From Mediterranea sp. An20 (GTDB lineage Bacteria > Bacteroidota > Bacteroidia > Bacteroidales > Bacteroidaceae), in NCBI RefSeq assembly GCF_002160055.1, contig NZ_NFJV01000008.1:1-64000 (forward strand): a DNA stretch of 64,000 bases, written 5' to 3'. Shown one piece after another: positions 1-8,244 of this stretch; the stretch's first letter is position 1; the number at the start of each line of letters is the position of its first letter. A model generated the notes under the pieces. That model made no database searches. It was given only the letters and a program-made list of their open reading frames with translations, and was not told the origin of the DNA. The position numbers were made by a program, and so were the translations under genes.

Positions 1-83
1 TTGTGCATACGGTGTATGTAAATCAGATGTTTAGACACCTCTAATTTACTAAATACCAATAATATGCGCAACTTTTTCTTCAT
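1..83 (-). CDS. possible start of a gene running off the left edge
   Basis: An open frame begins at an ATG 7 bases beyond the stop of the DUF362 gene and stays open for 27 codons to the window edge. It starts MKKKLRILLVFSKLEV. The peptide is basic and shows no clear signal peptide or motif. The close spacing would suit an operon partner, but a random frame of this length is quite possible. I do not recognise it. Confidence 0.2.
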   Translation of the reverse strand, partial: MKKKLRILLVFSKLEVSKHLIYIHRMH

Positions 84-90
84 AAAAGTT

Positions 91-852
91 TTATGCCTTT
101 AATTCCACCAACGGGTTTATATATAATATGCGTTCCCCGCAATGGTCAACCACTGCCTTGGCGGCCTCCGCCATAGATTCCAGGAAGTCGTCCTGCTCCG
201 GCAGATTGTCCCACATGGTATTGGGGTCTTTGGTCTTTCCTGCCGAATGAATCCATGCCTTGCCATTGGCCGAAGCTATGCCGATGGAAATGTTCTTAAT
301 TGCTCCGCCGAATCCACCCATGGCATGACCCTTGAAGTGGGAAAGCACTACGGTGAAATCATAATTCAAGAAATGAGAGCCTACATAATCCTCGGTAAGA
401 TGCTTACCACCTTTCACCGGCAAGGCCGATTCTCCTTCGGCGTCCATGATATCTACCGGAGCAATGGCGGTAAATCCATGGTCTTCGGCGGCCTTCCGGC
501 TATCTTCTGTTTTGGCACGTTTACCGGCATAAGCCGTATTACACTCCACAATCGTACCGCTTACCTCCTGCACCAGGTCTTTGATAAGGGCCGGTTGCAG
601 GAAATTATGCCCGCCCGGCTCGCCGGTAGAGAGTTTTACGGCTACTTTGCCCGTGGCTTCGCGCCCCAATGCCTTGTAAATCTTCACCAGATTGCCGGCA
701 TTAATCTCCTTGAACATGTAAACTTTAGGCAGTGTCTTTCCCCCGCCTACTTCCGGCTGCGAAGTATTTTGTGCACAAGCAACACCGCTTACTGCTGCCA
801 GCGCCAAGAGCGAACAGCAGCACATACGAAAGTAAATTCCTATTTTCTTCAT
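91..852 (-). CDS. DUF362 domain protein, shortened at the C terminus
   Basis: Encodes 253 residues. The start chosen (MKKIGIYFRMCCC) gives a secretion signal with a hydrophobic stretch ending near VSGVACAQ; the frame continues 53 codons upstream but that part reads through an inverted-repeat element. The body is typical of DUF362, a family often linked to iron-sulfur proteins of unknown role: GEPGGHNFLQP, then SHFKGHAMGGFGGAIKN around residues 190-205. As I recall the family, homologs continue about 100 residues past the GERILYIN region into a cysteine-containing C-terminal part. Here the frame ends four residues after PLVE. No remnant of the missing part is visible in the 90 bases to the left. 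It may be a truncated, inactive copy. Confidence 0.65.
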   Translation of the reverse strand: MKKIGIYFRMCCCSLLALAAVSGVACAQNTSQPEVGGGKTLPKVYMFKEINAGNLVKIYKALGREATGKVAVKLSTGEPGGHNFLQPALIKDLVQEVSGTIVECNTAYAGKRAKTEDSRKAAEDHGFTAIAPVDIMDAEGESALPVKGGKHLTEDYVGSHFLNYDFTVVLSHFKGHAMGGFGGAIKNISIGIASANGKAWIHSAGKTKDPNTMWDNLPEQDDFLESMAEAAKAVVDHCGERILYINPLVELKA

Positions 853-874
853 TTTACAAAACATAAATAAAGTA

Positions 875-1048
875 TTATTGAGAAGCTGTTTTGAATTTCT
901 CCAAAAAGTTTTTCTTGGCTTGATGTATCCGTTTTCGTGTGTGCTTTGGGCGATTTTTTGGCCCTTTCCGCTTCTGTTCTTCGTCAGATAGCCCGCTATC
1001 TTCCTCATCACAGAAACGAAAATGCCTCAAAAACTCATCCCAAATCAT
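875..1048 (-). CDS. possible small basic protein (57 residues)
   Basis: A 57-residue frame beginning MIWDEFLRHFRFCDEEDSGL and rich in lysine and arginine in its second half (RKGPKNRPKHTRKR). It ends 22 bases before the DUF362 start. The frame lies almost exactly between the two arms of an 18-bp inverted repeat, and its last codons fall inside one arm. It has coding-like composition but I do not recognise a family. It may be a remnant of a transposase carried by a small mobile element, or chance. Confidence 0.3.
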   Translation of the reverse strand: MIWDEFLRHFRFCDEEDSGLSDEEQKRKGPKNRPKHTRKRIHQAKKNFLEKFKTASQ

Positions 1049-1074
1049 CGCACGATAAATTCAAAACAGCTTCT
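881..1074. repeat. 18-bp perfect inverted repeat pair, MITE-like
   Basis: Positions 881-898 (agaagctgttttgaattt) reappear as the exact reverse complement at 1057-1074, bounding a 194-bp unit. This is the form of a miniature inverted-repeat element. No target-site duplication is obvious at the borders. The element lies directly upstream of the DUF362 gene. Confidence 0.5.
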
Positions 1075-1333
1075 GAATCGGATGTAAAAGTAGCACATTT
1101 TATGGAAACGGGCCTGATACATATTACTGATTATATTACCCATATTACGGACTAAGAGCCTATTCCTCCGGGAATGCCATTTTAGCACAAAAGCAGACAA
1201 ATTGACCATCAGGCAATCCTCCCGCTACATTTTGTCAGCAGATTGTCAGGAAGAAAGTTTAAAACAAGGAGACATACGCTTAAAATTGTTTTCATACATT
1301 TAAAAATCGGGCAATCCGGTAACACTTTGGCAC

Positions 1334-1350
1334 TTGGCACAGCTTTTGCA
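1334..1350 (+). promoter_or_regulatory. sigma-54-type promoter of the Hsp20 gene
   Basis: TTGGCAC at 1334-1340 and TTGCA at 1346-1350 match the -24/-12 consensus TGGCAC-N5-TTGCW. The GG and GC pairs start exactly 12 bases apart (1336 and 1348). Transcription would start near 1361, leaving a leader of about 75 bases. That leader carries a GAAGCC/GGCTTC stem among GCGAAG repeats (1364-1392). The stretch 1075-1333 shows nothing else I can name. Confidence 0.65.
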
Positions 1351-1436
1351 AGTAAGAGGGCGAAGCGCGAAGCCGAAAGGCGAAGGGCTTCAGAGATAAA
1401 TTAGTAACAAACAATTAAATATAGGAGATTACAACT

Positions 1437-1874
1437 ATGATGCCTTCAAGAAGAAATTACAATCAGAACTGGTTACCGAGTATCTTTAATGATTTCTTTG
1501 ATAACGACTGGATGGTAAAAGCCAACGCAACGGCACCCGCCATCAACGTCATTGAGAGCGACAAGGACTACAAAGTAGAAGTAGCCGCTCCGGGCATGAC
1601 AAAGGAAGACTTCAACATCCATTTGAGTGAAGACAACGAATTGGTCATCACCATGGAGAAGAAGAACGAAACCAAAGAAGAGGACAAGGAAAACAAGAAG
1701 TACTTGCGCCGCGAGTTCTCTTACACGAAGTTCCAACAGAGCCTGATTCTGCCGGACGATGTGGAGAAGGAAAACATCAGCGCCAACGTCACAGACGGTG
1801 TGCTGACCATTGAACTTCCGAAACGCACACCGGAAGAAAAGGCGAAAGTAAACCGTGTCATTGAGATTCATTGA
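1437..1874 (+). CDS. Hsp20/alpha-crystallin small heat shock protein
   Basis: A 145-residue cytoplasmic ATP-independent chaperone that holds unfolding proteins. The alpha-crystallin domain occupies roughly residues 38-143: it opens at APAINVIESDKDYKVEVAAPG, contains the G-V-L motif in DGVLTIELPKR, and ends NRVIEIH. The N-terminal arm MMPSRRNYNQNWLP with F/W residues (FNDFFDNDW) is typical of Bacteroidetes Hsp20 and drives oligomerisation. Two ATGs lie in tandem at 1437 and 1440, after an aggag-containing ribosome binding site. It is a single-gene unit with its own sigma-54-type promoter and a strong terminator. Confidence 0.95.
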   Translation: MMPSRRNYNQNWLPSIFNDFFDNDWMVKANATAPAINVIESDKDYKVEVAAPGMTKEDFNIHLSEDNELVITMEKKNETKEEDKENKKYLRREFSYTKFQQSLILPDDVEKENISANVTDGVLTIELPKRTPEEKAKVNRVIEIH

Positions 1875-1900
1875 TAACGGCTGACCTCAGCTAAAAGCAA

Positions 1901-1943
1901 CATCCCCCTTTCTGCTTTTCGGTAGAAAGGGGGATGTTTTTTT
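1901..1943 (+). terminator. rho-independent terminator after Hsp20
   Basis: A 13-bp perfect stem (1901-1913 with 1924-1936, catccccctttct / agaaagggggatg) with a 10-base loop is followed by seven T. It sits between two convergent genes and may also slow minus-strand transcripts of the M23 gene. Confidence 0.9.
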
Positions 1944-1948
1944 ATGTC

Positions 1949-3196
1949 TTACAGGCTGCCCAGCCTCCGCACCAGCGAGTCGCAAAGAACGGTAAACTGC
2001 GCCCGGTTCTGCGCACTGATGGGTTTCTTGGGTTGCGACTTGATGGTAAGGGGATTGATAGGTTTACCATGTTCGTGCACACGGAAGTCAAGATGCGGAC
2101 CGGTGGAAAGCCCCGTAGAGCCCACGTAGCCAATGATTTGTTTCTGTTTCACCTCCGACCCCACGCTGATGCCTTTGGCGAAGCGCGAAAGGTGCATGTA
2201 GGTGGTGACATAGACACTATTGTGACGGATTTTGATGTAATTGCCGCCCCCATTGCGCTGGTAGGCTTTGGCTATGACCTTCCCGTTGCCCACGGCATAG
2301 ACGGGCGTCCCTGCCGGTGCGGCATAATCCACGCCGTGATGAGCGCGATAACGCTTCAGCACCGGATGGAAGCGGGCATTGGAGAATCGCGACGAAATGC
2401 GGTAGAAGTCGAGCGGTGCTTTTAGGAACGCCCCTTCCAGGCTGTTGCCCTTCTCGTTGTAATACAACTCTTCGCCATCCTGCACAAAGGGAATGGCATA
2501 ATACGTGCTGTCCATGTGGTGGAAAGCGGCGGCACGCACCCGGAAGTTATCAAGGCTCTGACCGTTCACATACTCCTGTTCGTAGATGACGCGGAATTCA
2601 TCGTCTTTCTTCAAATCGAAGAAGTCGATAGACCAACCGTAGATATTGGAAAGCACCATGGCCAGCAGAGGAGAAGTGTCACGGTTCTGCATAGCTACCC
2701 AGAGAGACGACTCCACACGGCCTTTCACCTCCTTTTCCCGCCATTCCGAAGGATTCTCGCCACGGCGCACGGCGCAGTCGCCCCGCAAGTCGAACACAAC
2801 ATACGACTTCGGCGTTTCCTCATAGACAAAGAAAACGGTTTGCGGCACACTGTCGCGGGTGGTAAAAACGGCGTATGCCTGTCCAGCCCGAATCTTGCGC
2901 ACATCAAACACGCCCTCTGCCTTCTCGTTGACTTGATGCACCGTGTTGTGCGACAGACCGTGGTCGGAAAGAATATAAGAAAGGTTCTGTCCTTGCTTCA
3001 CAATGCCGTAATCCACCTCATAATCATCGGTAGGAATGCCGTATTTATAGACTATCTCCTTTACCTCCACCGAATCGGTCACCTGCACCTCGTCCAGCAC
3101 GTCATTGGCTGTCCGTTTGGGCAAAAAAATCAACATCAAAGCCGAAAGCGCCAGCAAAGCGCCCACGGTTATCGAATATTTCTTCCGAATTCTCAT
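1949..3196 (-). CDS. M23 (LytM) family peptidoglycan peptidase
   Basis: 415 residues. MRIRKKYSITVG is taken as the start because aaggataaataaa precedes it and an N-terminal membrane anchor (GALLALSALMLIFL) follows at once; a start 10 codons upstream is possible. The C-terminal LytM domain has the zinc ligands and catalytic residues expected of M23 metallopeptidases: HHGVDYAAP near residue 287, YMHLSRFA, and the H-x-D signature GPHLDFRVHEHG. The middle region resembles the spacer of MepM-like endopeptidases, which cut peptide cross-links of murein in the periplasm. Convergent with Hsp20. Confidence 0.9.
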   Translation of the reverse strand: MRIRKKYSITVGALLALSALMLIFLPKRTANDVLDEVQVTDSVEVKEIVYKYGIPTDDYEVDYGIVKQGQNLSYILSDHGLSHNTVHQVNEKAEGVFDVRKIRAGQAYAVFTTRDSVPQTVFFVYEETPKSYVVFDLRGDCAVRRGENPSEWREKEVKGRVESSLWVAMQNRDTSPLLAMVLSNIYGWSIDFFDLKKDDEFRVIYEQEYVNGQSLDNFRVRAAAFHHMDSTYYAIPFVQDGEELYYNEKGNSLEGAFLKAPLDFYRISSRFSNARFHPVLKRYRAHHGVDYAAPAGTPVYAVGNGKVIAKAYQRNGGGNYIKIRHNSVYVTTYMHLSRFAKGISVGSEVKQKQIIGYVGSTGLSTGPHLDFRVHEHGKPINPLTIKSQPKKPISAQNRAQFTVLCDSLVRRLGSL

Positions 3197-3262
3197 TTTA
3201 TTTATCCTTTTATATCCTATTATCAATCAAACATTTATGTGCAAGTCTTTTTTCATTTGCCT

Positions 3263-3350
3263 GATATATACATGAAGCAGACACGGTATATATAAGAAGC
3301 AGACACGGTATATATAAGAAGCAGACACCTTATATACAAGAAGCAAGTCC
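3263..3350. repeat. 22-bp-period tandem array (4 units)
   Basis: Four units of 22 bases at 3263, 3285, 3307 and 3329. The two central ones are identical (ggtatatataagaagcagac plus ac). It lies between the divergent M23 and metallophosphoesterase genes. The same period and core word recur at 17841, 25211, 29099, 33641, 40628 and 59806. The rest of 3197-3500 shows nothing further. Confidence 0.85.
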
Positions 3351-3500
3351 GGACTATACAAGCACCCCTCTCCACACAGACAGAGCCTTTACACTGACCG
3401 CTTCACATTGTCCGCAAAAATAAAGAAAAGATTGAAAAGAATATAACAGAACCTGCATTATTTTGCAGTCTGCCGGTTTATTGGTAATATTGCAACCATT

Positions 3501-4592
3501 ATGCTATTCATTCTCATTGCACTCATCCTCTACTTTGCCGCCAACGGCTGGGTATATTACCACGGACACATCGCCTTGCAAGGCTTTCCGCTGTCTGTGC
3601 GTATCGGTTTCGGCATCGTGTTCTGGGCCGTGGCCCTTTCGTTCATTTTATTGATGTACCTGCGCGGACGGCATCTCACACCGCTGGCAGGGCACTGGTT
3701 TTACCAACTCAGCACGGGCTGGCTCGTGGCGCTGCTCTATCTGACCCTGCTGCTTGCCATAGGCCACCTCCCCCGCCTGATGGGCGTACATATCCCCCAT
3801 CTGTTTGCCGCCTGCACGGTGCTGACGGCACTGCTGCTCATCTACGGGCATTGGCACTACCGACATCCCGACATACGGACATTGCACGTAGACATTGGCA
3901 AAGTGGCAGAAGGCAGGAAGTCGCTGCGCGCCGTAGCCATAAGCGATGTGCATTTGGGCTACGGCAACAACCGCCGCATACTGGAAAAATACGTAAAGAT
4001 GATTAACGAGGCCCGCCCGGACGTGGTGCTCATTGCAGGCGACCTGATAGACATGTCGGTAACTCCGCTGTGGAGAGAGCGGATGCAGGACGTGCTGCGG
4101 CAAATCAATGCTCCGCAAGGCATTTACATGGTGCCGGGCAACCACGAGTTTGTCAGCGGCATCCGCGAAAGTGAGGCTTTCATAGCCCGCACGCCCATCT
4201 GCCTCCTGCGCGACAGCATAGCGACGCTGCCGGGCGGCATACAGATTGTGGGACGTGACGACCGCAGCAACCGCCGACGGATGTCGTCCGCCCAACTGCT
4301 CGCACAGGCCAATCCCGACAGCCCCATCCTGGTGCTGGACCACCAGCCCTACGACGAAGAACTGGAGCAGACTGCTGCCGCCGGTGCCGATTTCGAACTA
4401 TGCGGACACACGCACAACGGACAAGTGTGGCCGCTGAGCCTCGTCACCAATGCCATCTACCGCCAACCTTACGGCTACGGGCGATGGGGACAGATGCAAG
4501 CCTACGTTTCGTCGGGCCTGGGATTGTGGGGGCCGCCTTTCCGCATCGGCACCCGCAGTGAAATGGTGATTATTGACTTTTCTTTCCGATAA
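3501..4592 (+). CDS. membrane-anchored metallophosphoesterase
   Basis: 363 residues. About the first 125 residues carry four hydrophobic segments. The rest is a calcineurin-like phosphoesterase with all metal-binding motifs in order: ISDVHLGYG (about residue 146), GDLID (180), PGNHE (211) and CGHTHNGQVWP (300). This is the YkuE/YaeI-like arrangement, whose members cleave phosphate esters of lipids or nucleotides at the membrane; the substrate here is unknown. Its 3' end overlaps the 3' end of the convergent channel gene by 23 bases. Confidence 0.9.
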   Translation: MLFILIALILYFAANGWVYYHGHIALQGFPLSVRIGFGIVFWAVALSFILLMYLRGRHLTPLAGHWFYQLSTGWLVALLYLTLLLAIGHLPRLMGVHIPHLFAACTVLTALLLIYGHWHYRHPDIRTLHVDIGKVAEGRKSLRAVAISDVHLGYGNNRRILEKYVKMINEARPDVVLIAGDLIDMSVTPLWRERMQDVLRQINAPQGIYMVPGNHEFVSGIRESEAFIARTPICLLRDSIATLPGGIQIVGRDDRSNRRRMSSAQLLAQANPDSPILVLDHQPYDEELEQTAAAGADFELCGHTHNGQVWPLSLVTNAIYRQPYGYGRWGQMQAYVSSGLGLWGPPFRIGTRSEMVIIDFSFR

Positions 4593-5778
4593 GCATCTGC
4601 AAGTCTTCGCCCGATGGCAATTGAAACACGCGCAGCCCGAAACGGGGCACCACGGCCAGCACATAGTCGAAGACATCAGACTGCACCCCTTCGTAGGGCA
4701 CCCAATCTTTGATGCGCGAGAAGAAATACAACTCCAAGGGAATGCCGTATTCCGTAGGCTGGAGCTGGCGCACCATGCAATGCAGGTCGGTATTCACCAC
4801 AGGACGGTTGCGCAGCCAGGCTACCAAATAGGCACGGAACACGCCCAAATTGGTCAGCGGGTCTTCGTGTTCCTGCGACATATACTCTTTCAGCAGGTCT
4901 ATTTTCCGGTATTCCTCCAACATCTCCGGCGTGCAGAAACAAACGCTGTTCATATCAATATTGATACTGCGCTTCACACGGCGGCCACCGCTCTCGCGCA
5001 TGGCATTCCAGTTCTCGAACATTTCGCTCACCAGCATGTAGGGCGGCAAGGTAGCTACGGTGTTATCCCAGTTACGCACCTTGACAGTGGTAAGCGATAC
5101 TTCGGTCACCGTTCCGTCCACCCCATATTTGGGCATCTTAATCCAGTCGCCCACCTTCAGCATATTGTTGGCCGACAGTTGCACACCGCTGACAAAGCCC
5201 ATGATGGTATCTTTGAACACCAGCATCAGCACCGCCGACATGGCACCCAGTCCACCCAGCAGGCTCAGCACCTCCTGTCCCGTCAACTGGCCGATGATGA
5301 CAATGATGCCCACCAGCCAGAGCGCCACCTGCACCGTCTGCACCATGCCTTTGAGCGGACGATTGCGGTAACGGCCCGTGGCGCTGTAGACGGAGTAGAC
5401 CGCTCCCATGAAAGCATGGGCAAAAAACAGCAGCGAAAGGATAATGAGCACCATGCAGATGCGTTGGATGATGTCCACCGTGGCAGCATTGGTATCGGCA
5501 AATGCCACGGGGATGAACAGATAGATGATGAGCGGCACCACGATGTGACTGAGGCGCACCATCACTTTGTGGTCGAACACCACGTCGTCCCACGTAGCCT
5601 TGGTTTTCTTCACTAATTGTGCCACGGCTTTCAGCACCACGCGGCGACACACCTGGTCGGCTGCCAAGGCAATGAGCACCAGCACGGTGAAGGCTATAAA
5701 ATGGTCCAACGCGTCAGCTGTGCCGGGAGCCATGCCCCAGGAGACGAGCAGATTTTTAATGCTATTCAGTATTTCCAT
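4570..5778 (-). CDS. mechanosensitive ion channel, MscS family
   Basis: 402 residues from MEILNSIKNLLVSW; an ATG 9 codons upstream is an alternative. Several membrane helices come first, the last containing the glycine-rich GLGAMSAVLMLVFKDTIMGF, which matches the pore-lining TM3 of MscS and its beta-domain junction. A soluble beta/alpha-beta domain follows (MPKYGVDGTVTEVSLTTVKVRNWDN). The size is nearer the larger YbdG/YnaI-type channels than MscS (286). It opens under membrane tension to release osmolytes. Its start overlaps the end of the DUF4435 gene by 17 bases, so the two are probably co-transcribed. Confidence 0.9.
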   Translation of the reverse strand: MEILNSIKNLLVSWGMAPGTADALDHFIAFTVLVLIALAADQVCRRVVLKAVAQLVKKTKATWDDVVFDHKVMVRLSHIVVPLIIYLFIPVAFADTNAATVDIIQRICMVLIILSLLFFAHAFMGAVYSVYSATGRYRNRPLKGMVQTVQVALWLVGIIVIIGQLTGQEVLSLLGGLGAMSAVLMLVFKDTIMGFVSGVQLSANNMLKVGDWIKMPKYGVDGTVTEVSLTTVKVRNWDNTVATLPPYMLVSEMFENWNAMRESGGRRVKRSINIDMNSVCFCTPEMLEEYRKIDLLKEYMSQEHEDPLTNLGVFRAYLVAWLRNRPVVNTDLHCMVRQLQPTEYGIPLELYFFSRIKDWVPYEGVQSDVFDYVLAVVPRFGLRVFQLPSGEDLQMLIGKKSQ

Positions 5779-6826
5779 AAGTCCGGTTGTTATTTGATGT
5801 ATCATTCAATGGGGGTGTCTTGCCTTCTCCTTCTTCCGTCAGGAAACGGCGGATGTCTTCACGCACCCACTGGTAAAGGTAGAGGTCGCGGTAGTTGCTG
5901 TTCTTGCGAAGCATCAGCTGCACGTTGGTCTGGCTGTTTTCGTAGCCCGTCAGTTCGTTGCGGAATTGCTCGCTGTGCTCGGCCAGCCGCTTGATTTCCT
6001 GCTCACGCTCCCGGCGCAATTGGGTGCAGATGGGAGTGAGCAGACGCAGCACTACCCCATCCATGATGTGATGCCCCTGCATATATAAATAGGTAGTGTC
6101 GGGGGTCAGACCCAAATCCTCCAGTTCCCTGCCCAGTGCCTTCACCTGAGGAACCAGTTGCGGATACAGTTCGCGTAATTCAGCCAACTTGGCATTCACC
6201 GTGTCACGCATCTCATCCAGGCAGCGGTAAGGCTGTTTCAGACTCACCTCTTCCAGGCGGGTACAGGCATTCAGTTCGTACATAGGAAAGGTTTCCGTGT
6301 CACGGCACCGGTAAAACCACACATTCCACAAGAAAAGCGGATAGGCAATCCGGGAATAACGGCGCATAAAGTCGGGTAAGTCCAGCACCGGACGGTCATT
6401 CAGTGTGGCCATCACACAGACTTCGTGAAGGCTCTCGGCATAGCACTGGAAGTTTTCGATGGCATAGCCGTAAGTCTGGAAGATGTAGGGATTGCGGTTG
6501 ATTTTGCGCGAAGTACGCGTAGCGCCCTGCAGCAGGAAGTCGTAGTCGCTGTCCACGCAGGCAATGAGGCTGTGCCCCAGTTCGTCGGTATTCAGCGTGT
6601 TCATCAACACCATCTTCTTTCCTTTGGCCAAGGTCGTGGATGAGGGCAGCATCACCTGGAAGTAGCGCGTGTCGTCCTCGAACTCACTGAGCAGTGTGCG
6701 CCAGAACGCCACATCATCGTAGCTCTCCACGTAGGCCACGATGCGGCGGCGACGTTGGCGCGGTGCCAGTTTGCGGGCAGCGTCCAAGTAAGCCGATGTC
6801 AGGTTATGGCGTAAAGTAGTAGGCAT
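5762..6826 (-). CDS. DUF4435 protein (TOPRIM-like, AriB-like)
   Basis: 354 residues from MPTTLRHNLTSAY. TOPRIM-type acidic residues are visible: VAYVESYDDVAFW (Glu near residue 32) and IACVDSDYDFLL (D-x-D-x-D near residue 90), then YGYAIENFQCY. DUF4435 is the fold of AriB, the TOPRIM effector nuclease of PARIS phage defence, where it works with an AAA/ABC-type ATPase. Such an ATPase is encoded 1.4 kb away on the same strand, separated by one opposite-strand gene. Its own -7 box lies at 6855-6862. A nuclease role is inferred from the fold; no activity can be read from sequence alone. Confidence 0.85.
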   Translation of the reverse strand: MPTTLRHNLTSAYLDAARKLAPRQRRRRIVAYVESYDDVAFWRTLLSEFEDDTRYFQVMLPSSTTLAKGKKMVLMNTLNTDELGHSLIACVDSDYDFLLQGATRTSRKINRNPYIFQTYGYAIENFQCYAESLHEVCVMATLNDRPVLDLPDFMRRYSRIAYPLFLWNVWFYRCRDTETFPMYELNACTRLEEVSLKQPYRCLDEMRDTVNAKLAELRELYPQLVPQVKALGRELEDLGLTPDTTYLYMQGHHIMDGVVLRLLTPICTQLRREREQEIKRLAEHSEQFRNELTGYENSQTNVQLMLRKNSNYRDLYLYQWVREDIRRFLTEEGEGKTPPLNDTSNNNRTYGNTE

Positions 6827-6854
6827 ATAAACGTGAGGTTTGTCAGTCTTTCCG

Positions 6855-6862
6855 CAAAAATA
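6855..6862 (-). promoter_or_regulatory. -7 box of the DUF4435 gene
   Basis: On the minus strand this reads TATTTTTG, matching TAnnTTTG. Start of transcription would be near 6847, about 20 bases before the ATG. It shows that the gene need not be read from the ATPase promoter. Confidence 0.55.
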
Positions 6863-6938
6863 GCGCATTTGCGGCAGACGTGCAACGGGTGGAAAAGAAA
6901 ATCCGACGCCAAGGGTTGTTTTCCTCCCCCAAAAGAAA

Positions 6939-6946
6939 TAGCTTTG
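6939..6946 (+). promoter_or_regulatory. -7 box of the beta-propeller lipoprotein gene
   Basis: TAGCTTTG matches TAnnTTTG and lies 30 bases before the ATG, divergent from the DUF4435 promoter. Confidence 0.55.
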
Positions 6947-6976
6947 CAACAAATTCACCCTTTAAACCATTTATCC

Positions 6977-8236
6977 ATGAACGCCTTGTTTTTCACCCTA
7001 CTGGCCGCTTGCGCACTGGCAAGCTGTAGCCCTTCCAAGAAAAATGTTCCGCAGGAAAACAGCGAAGATCTTGTTGCTATCCAACCTGCCACCCCGCAAG
7101 TGCCGACCTCTCTTGTAACCGTAGATCTCTTGAAAGACTATCCCAAGAAAGACATCTGCCTGCAAGACATTGCCGACGTGAGCTACATCGTCTTGGAAAC
7201 GACCGACCAGTCCCTACTGCATCCTTCGGAGATGATGATGTATTATGTGTCCGACAGCCTCATCGTGGCCCGGACCCTGGAAGACAGAATCGTTCTCCTG
7301 GATGGAAAAGGAAAAGTGAAAAACACCTTTCTGCACAAAGGCGGAGGTGGAGAGGAATACCAAGCTGTCAACAAACTGGTCGCGGACGTAGAACGGCAAG
7401 AGATTTATATTTCTGATTACGGCCTGCTGAACCGCATCCAGGTGTACGACTTCGAAGGCAAATACAAACGCACCCTTCCCTTGCCCAGACAGACAGGGGT
7501 GTCTTGCTTTCAGAACTTCTCCAGCGATTGCCTGCTGGTGGGCGATGACAACATATCCTACGAAACGGGCATTTCCAAACGCAAACGACCTTACTTCCTG
7601 CTGTCCAAAGAAACAGGCAAGGTTGTGGAAGAACTGCCCATTTCATTCCATAAACGGGTGGCATCCCGCGCCATCCTGCCCAGCGCCGACAGGCTAAGTG
7701 CCCAGGTCATGCAACTGGCTTACAATCCTGTTATCCGCTATTACGACGGCTGGATTATAGGAGATATTTCCATGGACACCATCTGCACCTACTCGCCACA
7801 AGGCAAACTGTCGCCTTTATTGTGCCGCACGCCCTCCGTCTACAACAAAGAAACACCCATCATTGCCTTTCCTTCTCTAATGACATCCGGTTTTCTCATC
7901 CTCGAATACTTCCAGTTGAAATTTGACTTCTCCAAGCCCGTACAAGGATTCAAGACCAACGAACTAGTGTACAACTATTCCAAAGGGGAAGTCTATGGAC
8001 TCAACCAACTCACCAACCGCGACTTCCCCGGACAAAGCATCGGTTTCAACAGTGCCGGACACATTGACAGCCCGTGGCGGAATGCCATGTTCAACCTCAT
8101 TCCCACCGAAAGACTGTTGGATGCCCGGGAAGAAGGAAAACTCAGCGGTCCGCTGAAAGATATAGCGGCACAGATGACGGAAGAGGACAATCCGGTGCTG
8201 ATGGTTACCCGCTTCAAAGATAGTCCTTCTCGCTGA
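6977..8236 (+). CDS. 6-bladed beta-propeller lipoprotein
   Basis: 419 residues. The start at 6977 gives a lipoprotein signal, MNALFFTLLAACALASC, with lipobox LASC and the lipidated cysteine at residue 17. Blade-like repeats of the type DGKGKVKNTFLHKGGGGEEY, EIYISDYGLLNRIQVYDFEGKYKRT and SCFQNFSSDCLLVGDD match the Bacteroidetes 6-bladed beta-propeller family (DUF4934-like). Such proteins sit on the envelope surface with unknown ligands and often occur in many copies per genome. It lies opposite to its neighbours and separates the DUF4435 gene from the AAA ATPase. Its stop is 8 bases from the ATPase stop. Confidence 0.85.
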   Translation: MNALFFTLLAACALASCSPSKKNVPQENSEDLVAIQPATPQVPTSLVTVDLLKDYPKKDICLQDIADVSYIVLETTDQSLLHPSEMMMYYVSDSLIVARTLEDRIVLLDGKGKVKNTFLHKGGGGEEYQAVNKLVADVERQEIYISDYGLLNRIQVYDFEGKYKRTLPLPRQTGVSCFQNFSSDCLLVGDDNISYETGISKRKRPYFLLSKETGKVVEELPISFHKRVASRAILPSADRLSAQVMQLAYNPVIRYYDGWIIGDISMDTICTYSPQGKLSPLLCRTPSVYNKETPIIAFPSLMTSGFLILEYFQLKFDFSKPVQGFKTNELVYNYSKGEVYGLNQLTNRDFPGQSIGFNSAGHIDSPWRNAMFNLIPTERLLDAREEGKLSGPLKDIAAQMTEEDNPVLMVTRFKDSPSR

Positions 8237-8244
8237 CACAGGTC

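Noticed and set aside
937..1155. A 72-codon plus-strand frame near the inverted-repeat element
   Set aside because: It crosses one repeat arm and ends in simple repeats; no family.
4573..5616. A 347-codon frame opposite the MscS gene
   Set aside because: Same reason: an antisense shadow with no signal or motif.
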